NCBI RefSeq assembly: GCF_014698475.1 | Contig: NZ_JACJTB010000023.1 | Location: forward strand, 1 to 64,000 | DNA length: 64,000 bases | From: Nostoc spongiaeforme FACHB-130 | Lineage (GTDB): Bacteria; Cyanobacteriota; Cyanobacteriia; Cyanobacteriales; Nostocaceae | Direction of reading: 5' to 3' | Shown here: in pieces, positions 1 through 9,173 of the stretch | Layout of the letters: every line of letters starts with the position of its first letter | Numbering within the stretch: position 1 is the stretch's first letter | Notes under the pieces: model-generated | What the model was told of the DNA's origin: nothing | The model's database searches: none | Seen by the model: only the letters and a program-made list of their open reading frames with translations | Translations under genes and position numbers: made by a program

Positions 1-111
1 CCCCTGGCGACTGTTCGAGTTCTGTCAAAGAGATTTTTGTAGTGACCCGTGCTACATAGCGGTCTATTGTGACCAAGGTTGGGACGGTCTACTACTTCCC
101 TCAATATACAA

Positions 112-138
112 GGTTGGGTGGAGGAACGGAACCCAACA
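112..138 (-). repeat. Copy of the GTAGGTTGGGT-type interspersed repeat (fragment)
   Basis: On the minus strand this reads TGTTGGGTTCCGTTCCTCC followed by ACCCAACC, the same words found on the plus strand near 40519-40550 and 54436-54468. The rest of the ~100-bp element seen at those two places is not clearly present here. The 165 bases before recG hold no gene that I can support. Confidence 0.6.
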
Positions 139-165
139 AAGTTTTGAGGATGTTGGGGTAGGTAG

Positions 166-2640
166 TTAAGTTAAAATAGCGCCTCCCATTAATCTGTCAT
201 ACCGATATTTCAACTCTTCTTTCATCAAATACCAGCGTTCTAAGGTAACATCAATCTCGATAACTTTCTCTGCTGCTTGCCGCGCTAGTAGTAATACTTC
301 TTCATCTTCAACTAAACTTGCTAAAGTAAAATCTGGCACACCCGATTGTCTAGTTCCCAACACTTCACCAGGGCCACGAAAACGCATATCCATTTCCGAA
401 ATGAAGAAGCCATCCTGTGATTGTTCCAAGACCTTCAATCGTTGTTGAGCATCAGGGCTTCTAGAACTACTCATCAACAAACAATAAGACTGAGCCGCAC
501 CCCGTCCTACACGCCCCCGTAGTTGGTGTAGTTGAGATAAACCAAATCGCTCTGCATTTTCTATGAGCATTACAGTAGCATTGGGTACGTCTACACCAAC
601 TTCAACTACTGTGGTAGACACCAAAATTTGGGTTTTGTTATCTCTAAATTTGGTAATTGCTTCGTCTTTCTCGGCGGAACTCATACGCCCGTGGAGTAAC
701 CCGACTTGAAATTCGGGAAAGACGGTTTCTTGTAACTTTTGATGCTCATCTACTGCCGATCGCAAGTCTAATTTCTCAGATTCTTCCACTAAAGGCAACA
801 CCACATAAGTTTGCCGACCTTGGGCAACTTCCCGGCGGATGAGGTCGTAAGCATGAGAACGCTGCTGGCTTGTCAAGGCTGTGGTTTGAATTTTCTGCCG
901 TCCTGGTGGTAATTCATCAATTTGGCTGACATCCAAATCTCCGTGAATTGTCAAGGCTAATGTCCGGGGAATGGGAGTCGCAGTCATTGTTAAGACATGG
1001 GGTTGTTCGCCTTTTTGTTGTAGTAACGCCCGTTGTTTGACCCCAAAGCGATGTTGTTCATCAATGACTACCAAACCCAAGCGGTGAAAGTTTACCGGGT
1101 CTTGAATTAAGGCGTGAGTTCCCACTAACAAGGGTAATTGCCCTGTGGCTAACAATGAATGAATTTCTCGGCGTTTGGCAGTTTTGGTGGAACCTGTGAG
1201 CAGTTCCACAGGCAAATGTAATAAATTAAACCAGCTAACTAATTTACGATAATGCTGTTCTGCCAAAACTTCTGTCGGAGCCATCAAGGCGGCTTGGTAG
1301 CCAGATTGAATCGCCGCTAAAATTGCTACCACAGCCACGACGGTTTTACCAGAACCAACATCGCCCTGTACTAGACGATTCATGGGTGTGGTTTTTTGCA
1401 AATCATTCAAAATATCATTCAGGACTCGTTGTTGTGCGCCAGTGAGGTGAAAGGGTAAGATTTCGTAGAATTTGGCAATTAATTGCCCTTTAGGCGCAAG
1501 TACGGCACTGGTTTGAATGGCTTTGGCTTGTTGCTGACGTTGGAGTAAGCCGAGTTGCAGGTAGAAAAACTCATCAAAAACCAGACGACGACGGGCAGCT
1601 TGTAAAGTATCACTATCAGAGGGAAAGTGAATATTAGCGATCGCATCTTTCAATTCCATCAAATTATACTTTTCTCGCAAACCCTTGGGCAGTGGGTCTT
1701 TGAGAGCAGCCGCAGCAGGTAAAGCCGCAATCACGGCTTGGCGCATCATATTCGCCATTATCCCTTCAGTTAAGGCATAAATTGGCACTACCCGCCCAAT
1801 AGTCAAGGACTCGATGGTGTCTCCTGGATTTGCCAAAACTTCTAGTTCTGGGTTATCCAACGTCAAGCCGTATTTACTTTCTTTTACCAATCCACAAGCC
1901 GCCACCACACTACCAACTGGGTAACGGCGTTTCATACTTTCTTGCCAACCACGGCTAGTAAACCGCGCCCCCGCCGAAAAGCGACCGACTTTAATTTGTC
2001 CGGTATTATCTTTGAGTACCAGTTCTAAAATTGATAATTTTTGATTTTTCGGGCTAGTGAAACAATTGCAACGCTTCACACTAGCCACAATAGTGACTGT
2101 TTCACCCGCCTGTAACTCGCGGATATTGACTTGACGCGCATAGTCAATGTGGTCACGGGGATAGTAAAACAGCAAGTCTCGCACCGTATACAAACGCAAA
2201 GCCTCTAATTTATCAGCTTTGCGAATACCTATTTCTGGCAAGTCGCTGAGTTTTTGGTCAATTCTGGGTGCTAGTCTGCGACTAACTTCATTCACCACAG
2301 GCGTAGAATTAGGAATTTTCGCTTTATAATTTCTTCCCTGCTTCTCTAATTCTTCTGGGTCTTCTAGTTGTTTTTGCAGTTGGTCAAGATACCTGCGAGT
2401 GGTAGCAATTAAGTTTTGTCTGTCTTTGACTGCCAAATTAGGATAGTCGGCAAATTTTGTTGCTAATTCTTGCCAACGGCGACGCTCAATAGCAGGCAAA
2501 GCCGCCGGAAATTTCCCAAAAGTCAAGCTGAGAAATTCACTAAAGCGGTATTGTCTGCCCATCAAGTCTGTAAAGTTATGTTCTGCTTCTACAGCCAAGG
2601 CTTTATGTAAGCGTATCCAATCTGGTGTGTCATTAGTCAT
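166..2640 (-). CDS. recG: ATP-dependent DNA helicase RecG
   Basis: RecG is the superfamily 2 helicase that remodels stalled replication forks and branched recombination intermediates. At 824 residues it is longer than the usual ~690 because of an N-terminal extension of about 130 residues, which is common in cyanobacterial RecG. The wedge/OB-fold region follows. The helicase core has Walker A GDVGSGKT near residue 430, the DEQH box (VVIDEQHRFG) near residue 527, TATPIPRT, and the C-terminal motifs HGRMSSAEK and QLRGRVGRG. The start is the ATG just inside a block of GTCATTG repeats, so the promoter must lie in or beyond that block. The gene is probably transcribed alone or after the coiled-coil gene upstream. 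The assignment is secure. Confidence 0.97.
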   Translation of the reverse strand: MTNDTPDWIRLHKALAVEAEHNFTDLMGRQYRFSEFLSLTFGKFPAALPAIERRRWQELATKFADYPNLAVKDRQNLIATTRRYLDQLQKQLEDPEELEKQGRNYKAKIPNSTPVVNEVSRRLAPRIDQKLSDLPEIGIRKADKLEALRLYTVRDLLFYYPRDHIDYARQVNIRELQAGETVTIVASVKRCNCFTSPKNQKLSILELVLKDNTGQIKVGRFSAGARFTSRGWQESMKRRYPVGSVVAACGLVKESKYGLTLDNPELEVLANPGDTIESLTIGRVVPIYALTEGIMANMMRQAVIAALPAAAALKDPLPKGLREKYNLMELKDAIANIHFPSDSDTLQAARRRLVFDEFFYLQLGLLQRQQQAKAIQTSAVLAPKGQLIAKFYEILPFHLTGAQQRVLNDILNDLQKTTPMNRLVQGDVGSGKTVVAVVAILAAIQSGYQAALMAPTEVLAEQHYRKLVSWFNLLHLPVELLTGSTKTAKRREIHSLLATGQLPLLVGTHALIQDPVNFHRLGLVVIDEQHRFGVKQRALLQQKGEQPHVLTMTATPIPRTLALTIHGDLDVSQIDELPPGRQKIQTTALTSQQRSHAYDLIRREVAQGRQTYVVLPLVEESEKLDLRSAVDEHQKLQETVFPEFQVGLLHGRMSSAEKDEAITKFRDNKTQILVSTTVVEVGVDVPNATVMLIENAERFGLSQLHQLRGRVGRGAAQSYCLLMSSSRSPDAQQRLKVLEQSQDGFFISEMDMRFRGPGEVLGTRQSGVPDFTLASLVEDEEVLLLARQAAEKVIEIDVTLERWYLMKEELKYRYDRLMGGAILT

Positions 2641-2735
2641 TGGTTATTTGTCATTAGTCATTGGTCATTGGTCATTGGTCATTGGTTATTTGTCATTGGT
2701 CATTAATATTTATACAAATGACAAATGACGAAGAA
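2641..2735. repeat. GTCATTGGTCATT-type tandem repeat block
   Basis: Near-perfect tandem copies of the 7-mer GTCATTG and variants (GTTATTT, GTCATTA) lie directly upstream of the recG start. They are followed by the inverted version (ACAAATGACAAATGACG). The same words recur at about 3889-3936, 15322-15345, 17740-17765, 37497-37540, 47856-47880, 52997-53021, 53117-53142, 55303-55325 and 55890-55925. This fits the short tandemly repeated repetitive sequences known from heterocystous cyanobacteria. Confidence 0.75.
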
Positions 2736-2749
2736 CACATGACAAATCA

Positions 2750-3592
2750 CTAATCCTCATACCAACTTGAGCGCCAAGCGGCTTCGGCTTCAGCAATTGA
2801 ACGTTCCCGTTGCTTCTTTTGATATTCTCGGCCGAGTTTTTGGAGTTGTACTAAGATATTCCGAATTTGTTTGCGGCTGGATGCTAGGGTTGCGTCGGCA
2901 AATTCAATTTCTCCGAGTCGCAGATTAATTGTCATAATCTGTGTCAAACTCGATTCTTCCTCATCTTGCTCGTTGTCAATTTCAATGACCAAGTTGAGAA
3001 GATTTGGCGGCCCTGGCATAACTTCGGCGGCGGCTTCTGAGGCGGCGGCTGCTGCTTCTAAAATTGGTTCTGGGACTTTTTTGGGCAGAATATCAGCTTG
3101 TTGCAACAATACATTTGTATCATGAGAAACTTTTTTGAGCGTCTGTTGTGTTAATTCTTCCAAGCGATTTTGCCATTTGGCTATTTCTAAAGGGTTAGAA
3201 GAATCAGGAGGATTGAGTTTTGGGTTCTCAGTCACCACCTCTTTTTCTGCCTCGTTTCCCTCATTTTCATCTTCTGTAACTATTTCACCATTCATATAGG
3301 TGATTAATTCTTCAGATAACTGTTTTCCGAGTTTGCGGATGGCTTGTTGCAATTTCTGACGTTGATTCAACGACAACTTTAAAAAGTTTTCGGGATACCC
3401 CTGAGTACACAGATGGTAACTTGCCAGAATCAACTGCTTCCGCACAGCTTCACCTAAGAGGGTGAGATAAACAGTATAAGCACTTTGGAGTTCTGCTGCG
3501 ATCGCACGTATCGCTTCTTCCAGCATTGCCAAATCCCGTTCAATTCGCTCAATTGCTCTCGCCATATCTTTTCTTAATTGCCCATCATCCAA
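2750..3592 (-). CDS. Conserved-type hypothetical coiled-coil protein
   Basis: I do not recognise this 280-residue protein. It is highly charged and largely helical. The first ~60 residues are rich in Ala, Glu, Arg and Ile (RAIERIERDLAMLEEAI). A Glu-rich linker follows at ~105-135 and an Ala-rich stretch (EAAAAASEAAAEVM) near 180. The end is basic then aromatic (AAWRSSWYED). There is no signal peptide or membrane segment, so it is probably cytosolic. It lies between the rpsB-tsf operon and recG, on the same strand, with ~110 bp of repeats before recG. An opposite-strand reading frame over 2871-3125 is a shadow. Function unknown; real coding is likely because the frame is long and the composition even. 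Confidence 0.75.
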   Translation of the reverse strand: MDDGQLRKDMARAIERIERDLAMLEEAIRAIAAELQSAYTVYLTLLGEAVRKQLILASYHLCTQGYPENFLKLSLNQRQKLQQAIRKLGKQLSEELITYMNGEIVTEDENEGNEAEKEVVTENPKLNPPDSSNPLEIAKWQNRLEELTQQTLKKVSHDTNVLLQQADILPKKVPEPILEAAAAASEAAAEVMPGPPNLLNLVIEIDNEQDEEESSLTQIMTINLRLGEIEFADATLASSRKQIRNILVQLQKLGREYQKKQRERSIAEAEAAWRSSWYED

Positions 3593-3846
3593 TTTTAGAT
3601 TTGAGATTTGAGATTTTGGATTGAGAATTGCTCTATGTATCTAGCTTCTATCAATCATTTTCTAAATTGGTAAGCTAAACCACATCTAGTTTGCCTAACG
3701 AAAATGCCAATAACTCTTGTGGGGTGGGCATACTTCGACAAGCTCAGTACAAGTCTTGCCGCCCTAAATTATGCAATTTAAATGTGTAACAGCTTATTAG
3801 CATTATCATGGTACAAATGTACGCAGTTATCTTCTAATAATAAAAT

Positions 3847-3876
3847 ACAGGTCAGCTTAGTGTAAAACTGACCTGT
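3847..3876 (-). terminator. Rho-independent-type terminator of the rpsB-tsf operon
   Basis: ACAGGTCAG (3847-3855) and CTGACCTGT (3868-3876) form a perfect 9-bp stem with a 12-base loop. On the minus strand the stem is followed by an AT-rich tract (ATTTTATTATT). It lies ~70 bp beyond the tsf stop codon, where the operon should end. Confidence 0.75.
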
Positions 3877-3947
3877 CTTAAAAAAGTTATTGGTCATTGG
3901 TTATGAACAAATGACCAATGACCAATAACTAATGACTAAAAATCAAA

Positions 3948-4892
3948 TTACTTCGCCCCGATTTGAGCAGCAACTTCATCCGCAAAGTTAGTTTCTTGTT
4001 TTTCAATACCTTCGCCGAGGATGTAGCGCACAAAACGGCTAACTTGAACTTCTGCGCCGACTTTAGCCTTAACTTGCTTGACCAATTCTTCTACAGAAAT
4101 ACTTTGGTCGCGGATATAAGGCTGATCGAGCAAAGTCATTTCTTTTAGACGTTTTTCAATTCGTCCTTGAACAATCTTTTCTCGAATGTTCTCTGGTTTG
4201 TTTGCCAAATCATCCTTGCCCATTTCGATGTCTTTTTCTTTTTGGACAACATCAGCAGGGATTTGGTCTACGCTGACATACTCAACGTTGGGACAAGCTG
4301 CAACTTGCATAGCAGCATTCCGTGCCAAGGCTTGGAACTCTTCGTTAGCTGCTGCTGACTCAGAGGCAGATTCTAGCTCAACTAATACACCAACACGACC
4401 GCCAGTGTGAATATAGCTATCTACTAGCCCGGTTTTACCATCTGCTACTGCAAAGTTGACAAAACGACGTACTTGGATATTTTCACCTAGTGTAGCAATG
4501 CTTTGCTTGATGAATTCATCTACAGTAACGCTGTTATTTTCAATGTAAGGTTGAGCCAGTAAAGACTCAACACTCTCAGCAGTGGCGGCTTGCTGTGCTA
4601 GGCTCTTAACCAAAGATTTAAAAGCTTCATTGCGAGCAACGAAATCTGTTTGGCAGTTAACTTCTATTAGTACACCTACTTTGCCATCAGCCTGAATGTA
4701 GGTGTCTACTAGACCTTCAGCTGCAATGCGATCGCTTTTTTTGCCTGCAGAAGTGATTCCTTTTTTACGTAGCCAATCTATCGCTTGTTCGATGTCGCCG
4801 TCAGTTTCTTTCAGCGCCTTCTTACAGTCCATCATGCCGGCACCAGTTTTTTGGCGTAGCTCTTGGACGAGTTTTGCAGATATTTCCGCCAT
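3948..4892 (-). CDS. tsf: Translation elongation factor Ts
   Basis: EF-Ts is the nucleotide exchange factor that releases GDP from EF-Tu. The N-terminal UBA-like domain carries the signature [13 protein letters not shown] (residues ~15-27), followed by the core with [12 protein letters not shown]. The 314-residue length and two similar core halves (GLVDTYI...GKVGVLIE and GLVDSYI...GRVGVLVE) are typical of the longer cyanobacterial and plastid form. It follows rpsB on the same strand with a 245-bp gap filled by a repeat hairpin, so the two are probably co-transcribed. The start ATG is fixed by the conserved MAEISAKLV opening. Confidence 0.97.
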   Translation of the reverse strand: MAEISAKLVQELRQKTGAGMMDCKKALKETDGDIEQAIDWLRKKGITSAGKKSDRIAAEGLVDTYIQADGKVGVLIEVNCQTDFVARNEAFKSLVKSLAQQAATAESVESLLAQPYIENNSVTVDEFIKQSIATLGENIQVRRFVNFAVADGKTGLVDSYIHTGGRVGVLVELESASESAAANEEFQALARNAAMQVAACPNVEYVSVDQIPADVVQKEKDIEMGKDDLANKPENIREKIVQGRIEKRLKEMTLLDQPYIRDQSISVEELVKQVKAKVGAEVQVSRFVRYILGEGIEKQETNFADEVAAQIGAK

Positions 4893-5002
4893 GTTGCCTC
4901 AATTCCTAACTTGACCTAGAGTTTTTATCGCTTACGGGCGTTGAGTATTTCTATCTTACTCAGAAAGTGAAGACACTCTGAAGTCTGAAAATTTATTCAA
5001 TA

Positions 5003-5122
5003 GAATTCAGGAGTCAGTACTCAGAATTCAGAATAAATGCTGTGAACAGTAGGATATGAATAACTCGAACTGAATTCCAGCCTTTGTTATTCTGGCTCCT
5101 GAATTCTGACTTCTGAAGTCTA
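5003..5122. repeat. Inverted GAATTCAGGAGTC repeat between rpsB and tsf
   Basis: GAATTCAGGAGTCAG and AGAATTCAGAATAA on the left face TTATTCTG and GGCTCCTGAATTCTGACTTC on the right, so the whole intergenic block can fold into one long imperfect hairpin in the rpsB-tsf transcript. Related words occur at ~9008-9040, ~9130-9170 and ~14425-14480. Confidence 0.6.
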
Positions 5123-5137
5123 TTCCATTTTCATACT

Positions 5138-5935
5138 TTATTCGTCTTCGTCTTCGTCATCAGGAATCAACGAGTCTGAGTAATCACTTTCGTCGTAATC
5201 GTAATCTTCCTCAGCGCCTTCGTAATCGTCGTATTCTTCTTCTACATCCAGTTGGCCATGACGACCTTCATAAATTGCATCTGCCAACTTGCCAACTATT
5301 AGCTTAATGGATCTAATAGCATCATCATTTGCAGGGATAGGAATATCAACTACATCTGGGTCGCAGTTGGTATCCAACATAGACACAATGGGAATTGACA
5401 GTTTTTGACATTCTTGAACTGCGTTATATTCCCGGCGTTGGTCTACAATTATCACCACATCAGGGACTTTCCGCATGGTTTTAATCCCACCCAGGTATTT
5501 TTGTAGCTTCGCCATTTCCCGACGCAGCATCGAAGCTTCTTTTTTTGGCAACAAATCTAAAGCACCGTTTTCTTCCCGGCGTTCTAAATCCTTCAGCCTT
5601 TCTACCCGTGTTTTAATAGTTGACCAGTTGGTGAGCATTCCACCCAACCAACGCTGGTTAATATAGTGAGCGCCACAACGAGATGCTTCTTGAGCAATGA
5701 TTCCTGCTGCTTGACGCTTAGTACCAACAAACAAGAATTTCTTACCTTGCTCCGCTTGGGTTCTCATGTAGCTATAAGCATCTTCCATCAACTGGGCTGT
5801 TTGCACCAAGTCGATGATATGTACACCATTGCGGGCAGTATAAATGTACGGAGACATTTTTGGGTTCCAGCGACGGGTTTGATGCCCAAAGTGAACCCCT
5901 GACTCCATCATTTGAGCCAATGAAACGACTGGCAT
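5138..5935 (-). CDS. rpsB: 30S ribosomal protein S2
   Basis: S2 binds late to the small subunit and helps recruit S1. The family core is plain: MLEAGVHFGHQ-like opening ([19 protein letters not shown]), [23 protein letters not shown], and [17 protein letters not shown]. At 265 residues it has the usual core plus a C-terminal tail of about 35 residues made almost only of Asp, Glu, Tyr and Ser. This acidic tail is seen in several cyanobacterial S2 proteins. It is the first gene of the rpsB-tsf pair; its own leader lies in the 314-bp gap upstream. Confidence 0.97.
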   Translation of the reverse strand: MPVVSLAQMMESGVHFGHQTRRWNPKMSPYIYTARNGVHIIDLVQTAQLMEDAYSYMRTQAEQGKKFLFVGTKRQAAGIIAQEASRCGAHYINQRWLGGMLTNWSTIKTRVERLKDLERREENGALDLLPKKEASMLRREMAKLQKYLGGIKTMRKVPDVVIIVDQRREYNAVQECQKLSIPIVSMLDTNCDPDVVDIPIPANDDAIRSIKLIVGKLADAIYEGRHGQLDVEEEYDDYEGAEEDYDYDESDYSDSLIPDDEDEDE

Positions 5936-6249
5936 ATATTCTTAACTCCTATTCGGGTTAAACCTCCACCCAGGTGTATTTTCCCAAGAGAAAACACCCG
6001 AACTCCTGGATGTGCGGAATTTAGACAACTCTACTAGGGTAACACATCTTTTGATGCGATCGTGCAACATCAAAAAGCTCTGATAACCCAGATTCTCAAT
6101 TGCCTCAACCATGAACCCAGCCTAATTCCAAAATTCAGCCAAAAGATGGCAGAAACGTAACCACCAAAGGACTAGTGGGCTAACGTAGGGTTCAGCAGTT
6201 TGCGAAGTATAGCTCCTTGGTAGTCCCGCAAATCCACTGGAATAATTTG
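5936..6249. other. Intergenic, rpsB leader; no gene seen
   Basis: This 314-bp stretch separates divergent-by-function but same-strand genes. It must contain the rpsB promoter and leader, but I see no clear -35/-10 pair, terminator or RNA gene. Only degenerate HIP1-like words are present. Confidence 0.4.
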
Positions 6250-7047
6250 TTAGGGCTTGCTTTTAGCAATACTAAGCCTTTGACAATATTTACTAGCAAC
6301 AACAATACCATCAGGTTGCTCCTTAGTATCAGAGTTACTATATTCGATAACGTAATTTTCTTGTGTCAATATATTTACACATTCATCATGAAGTTTTGCC
6401 CCATGAGTGCCAATCAAGAAAGTTTTGATATTTCCTGTTTTTAAGCTATGTCGCGCACCGTGCAAGACATCTACTTCTAAGCCTTGAACGTCCATTTGAC
6501 AAAAGTCAACAGGCCTTCTAATCTCCTTGCATAAACCATCTAAAGTTTTTGTCTTTATTGTCTGTGTGGTATTAGATGTTTCCCTATCAACTTGAGCTAC
6601 AAAAGCTTTTAAAAAGCCCCTTACCAGAGAATACAAATTTTGTGGTTGTTTGTTCGTGCAAATCATGCTTCCATATCCACTGTCGAGAAATTCAGCCTTA
6701 CCCTTTGATGAAGCTATGCCTTCTGTATGGATTATGAAATCACTTTGTTTTAGTCCGTTAAGGACTATGTTCTCATTAAAAAACAATCTATGCCGTTCTA
6801 AGGGTTCTATTGCATGAATAGTGAGGTCTGGAGCTAATTTTTTAGCCAAAAGTGAATAGTATCCTATTGCACATCCAATGTTGACAAAACAGCCATCTGC
6901 GGGAATGGATTTAATAATTTCGATAAAAATATCTTCTTCTTCAGCCTCATGGACGTTACGTTTCTTGTAACGTTCTCGCTGAACTGAAATCAGATGGTCG
7001 TCGTACACTTTAATTTTATTGTCAAATGTATGGATATTTCTGGTCAT
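6250..7047 (-). CDS. FkbM family SAM-dependent methyltransferase
   Basis: The 265-residue protein has the Rossmann fold of FkbM-type methyltransferases. A SAM-binding opening sits at ~55-75 (CFVNIGCAIGYYSLLAKK), followed by HAIEPLERHRLFFNEN, and near residue 180 the family-typical DFCQMDVQGLEVDVLHGA with its acidic residue. Such enzymes O-methylate sugars of glycolipids, exopolysaccharides or natural products; the substrate here cannot be read from the sequence. No glycosyltransferase or biosynthetic cluster adjoins it, so it is an isolated gene between rpsB and the lipoprotein gene. There is no signal peptide. Family assignment is good, role unknown. Confidence 0.85.
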   Translation of the reverse strand: MTRNIHTFDNKIKVYDDHLISVQRERYKKRNVHEAEEEDIFIEIIKSIPADGCFVNIGCAIGYYSLLAKKLAPDLTIHAIEPLERHRLFFNENIVLNGLKQSDFIIHTEGIASSKGKAEFLDSGYGSMICTNKQPQNLYSLVRGFLKAFVAQVDRETSNTTQTIKTKTLDGLCKEIRRPVDFCQMDVQGLEVDVLHGARHSLKTGNIKTFLIGTHGAKLHDECVNILTQENYVIEYSNSDTKEQPDGIVVASKYCQRLSIAKSKP

Positions 7048-7411
7048 ATTGTTGTAACTCTTCTACTCTCTCTAAAGGCTGCTCGCAGCAATTAAGATAA
7101 TTTCTTCTGTCGCTAACCCGATTGGGACACGACCACTTATCTCATACAATGCAAGCATAGATAATCGTGATTAAATACGTTGGTACACAAAAATTGTCAT
7201 CGTAGCAACATCATGATTTAGAAAAACTCACCCTTCTTGGGCTGCCCATGTTAAAACGGTTAGTCATAGACTTCATCTGGTTTTTACTTTATAGAGTGGC
7301 AAAAGCCTTGCGATCGCCTAGTTTTAAATGCAAAAGTGTATTATGAGTAATATTAAGCCTTAAAAATATAGGGGCATGTAATTGCCCCCAAGCTACTGAA
7401 CTTAAAATTAA
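7048..7411. other. Intergenic; holds the terminator of the lipoprotein gene
   Basis: No gene is seen. The left half is the upstream region of the FkbM gene. The right end contains the terminator listed at 7371-7388. A HIP1-like site lies near 7310. Confidence 0.4.
7371..7388 (-). terminator. Terminator of the lipoprotein gene
   Basis: On the minus strand GGGGCA (complement of 7383-7388) and TGCCCC (complement of 7371-7376) form a 6-bp GC stem with a 6-base loop, followed by TATATTTTTA. It lies ~24 bp past the stop codon at 7412. Confidence 0.65.
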
Positions 7412-8293
7412 TTAACGCCGTCTACTACCAAAACCACCACTACGGCTGGGAGTCCGACTGCGGCCACCACTACCAAAACTACTACCGGAATTACGTCTAG
7501 TAGTACTCGATTTACCTGATGGTTGCAGTTCACTAGCGCCATAACCAGAACCACTAGGACGATTTGTGGTTCTTGTTGGGGTGGTAGTGCGGACGTTAGA
7601 ACCACTAGGATAGGTGTTTCTAATATTGCCAGTGGTACGGAAGGCTGTACGGTTTCTTACTGCTGCGGGTGGTGCATTATAGCGGCTGCGGTAACTACTA
7701 ACTGCTTGGTCATAGCTAGAACCATAACCACCAAAACCAGTTAATCCGCCTGGTTGATAAACAGGAGGTACATAATATTGGGGTCTAAATAACAGACTAC
7801 CAATTGCTTGACCTGCTATACTCCCAGCCAGAGAACCAGCAAAGGGCGACCAAAAACTGTTTTCCTGTCGAACGACAACTGTTTCTTGTCGTCCCGTTTG
7901 GGGGTTAGTTTGGGTTTGAGTTACGTTGTGGACGTACTCAATTTTGAAGTCTTCTGTAAGGTATAAAGCTGGCTGGCCTTTTTCTACTTTCAGGTAAGAT
8001 TTTTTACCTGCTTTAATTTCGTCATCGGTCAACCTGGCCATTTGCAAGTTTTCGGTTGTAAAGGTGGGAGGTGTGCTGTTTAGTAAAAACAGTGTATATT
8101 CTCCCGTTCCATCGTCATAAGTAGCCTGTTGTACTTGATACTGTCCATCACTTAATTTGGTGGCAGTAGAAGTTTGGCTAACATTCCGGCCCGTAGGAGT
8201 AGTTTGCTCTCCACCGCCGCAGGCAACAGTTGTTATACACAAACTCAAGGCTAAAACAACAACTGTAAATTTACGTAATATGGTCATGATCAT
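7412..8293 (-). CDS. Putative lipoprotein with Gly/Ser/Arg-rich tail
   Basis: The 293-residue protein starts with a lipoprotein signal: basic start, hydrophobic core VVLALSLCITTV, then the lipobox-like VAC followed by GGGEQTTP. Residues ~45-130 form a compact domain of unknown family (DGQYQVQQATYDDGTGEYTL). A hydrophobic glycine-rich segment (SLAGSIAGQAIGSLLF) lies near 155. The last ~110 residues are low complexity, rich in Ser, Gly, Thr and Arg, ending GGFGSRRR. It is probably membrane-attached with a basic disordered tail. A DUF1517 gene lies 68 bp upstream on the same strand, so an operon is likely. Function unknown. Confidence 0.75.
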   Translation of the reverse strand: MIMTILRKFTVVVLALSLCITTVACGGGEQTTPTGRNVSQTSTATKLSDGQYQVQQATYDDGTGEYTLFLLNSTPPTFTTENLQMARLTDDEIKAGKKSYLKVEKGQPALYLTEDFKIEYVHNVTQTQTNPQTGRQETVVVRQENSFWSPFAGSLAGSIAGQAIGSLLFRPQYYVPPVYQPGGLTGFGGYGSSYDQAVSSYRSRYNAPPAAVRNRTAFRTTGNIRNTYPSGSNVRTTTPTRTTNRPSGSGYGASELQPSGKSSTTRRNSGSSFGSGGRSRTPSRSGGFGSRRR

Positions 8294-8361
8294 TGCAGTA
8301 TTGTCTTATCTCCGAGCTTAACAACTTCTTAAAATGGTTGGTGTGTGGACAACCCAACAAC

Positions 8362-8955
8362 TTACAAAGGTATCAATTCTGGGTAATATTGCAACAATTC
8401 ATCGTTGTTCAATTCATCACCTAACTGCGCTGGCGAAAAATGTACTTGAATGGCTCTGAATTTGTGTTTGTAGTGCAGATTGATGAGGGCTTTTAACCCT
8501 TCTTTGAGGGCGTGAATATTCGATAGGTCGGCTTCTAACTCTGGAACTTCGCCTTCAAAGGCTACGGTAATCATCACCACAACATTGCGTGTCACTGGAA
8601 TAGATAAAGGTTCATCAAAGCCAGAAGGAGAATCCCAATCAATATCAGCACCGTATCTTTCGGCCGAGTCAGTAAATAACTCGTTGATATAATCACCTGC
8701 TTCGCCTTCACTCCAAAATACATCGCCTTCGTTGGCAGCAGACATCCAATCTTGATCGTAGCGCAGAAGCGTTTCGCTCAGTTCGACTAATGATTCGCCT
8801 AAAACCTGCATATCGCCTTCAGAATCGATCGCATCTCTCGCACCACGATTTAACACGCCTAAAATTGGCGCAACATCTGACCCACCCAAGTGAATAAATA
8901 ACCGACAGACTACATATCTAGTCCGACCAACCATTTTGTTAAAGGTATCACGCAT
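8362..8955 (-). CDS. DUF1517 family protein
   Basis: This 197-residue protein matches the cyanobacterial/plastid DUF1517 pattern as I remember it: an RNVVVMITVAFEG strand near 125, LKEGLKALINLHY, and the ending LLQYYPELIPL. It starts at the ATG preceded by a weak purine-rich stretch (GGAGGT within ~10 bases, read on the minus strand), a good ribosome binding site. No membrane segment is visible here, unlike longer members that carry N-terminal helices. It is followed by the lipoprotein gene on the same strand, and the two probably act in the same envelope process. Function unknown. Confidence 0.75.
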   Translation of the reverse strand: MRDTFNKMVGRTRYVVCRLFIHLGGSDVAPILGVLNRGARDAIDSEGDMQVLGESLVELSETLLRYDQDWMSAANEGDVFWSEGEAGDYINELFTDSAERYGADIDWDSPSGFDEPLSIPVTRNVVVMITVAFEGEVPELEADLSNIHALKEGLKALINLHYKHKFRAIQVHFSPAQLGDELNNDELLQYYPELIPL

Positions 8956-9173
8956 TTGCTACCTCCAAAAATTCGTTTCTGGTAAAACCTGAGATTTTCT
9001 GATCAAAACAGAATTCAGGAGCCAGGAGTCAGAAGTCAGTATAAGTTCAGCAGTACCGTCTTGATGATGTCCTTGATGAGTGGCTGCATCCAGCCGCAGA
9101 ACAGATGAATAAATAAATTTAAACCACCCACTTTCTGATTCTGACTTCTAAATTCTGATTCCTGAATTTTCCT

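Noticed and set aside
1-40. GTTCGAGTTC near the left edge as a tRNA T-arm
   Set aside because: The bases on the two sides do not pair into a T stem and no other tRNA part is visible.
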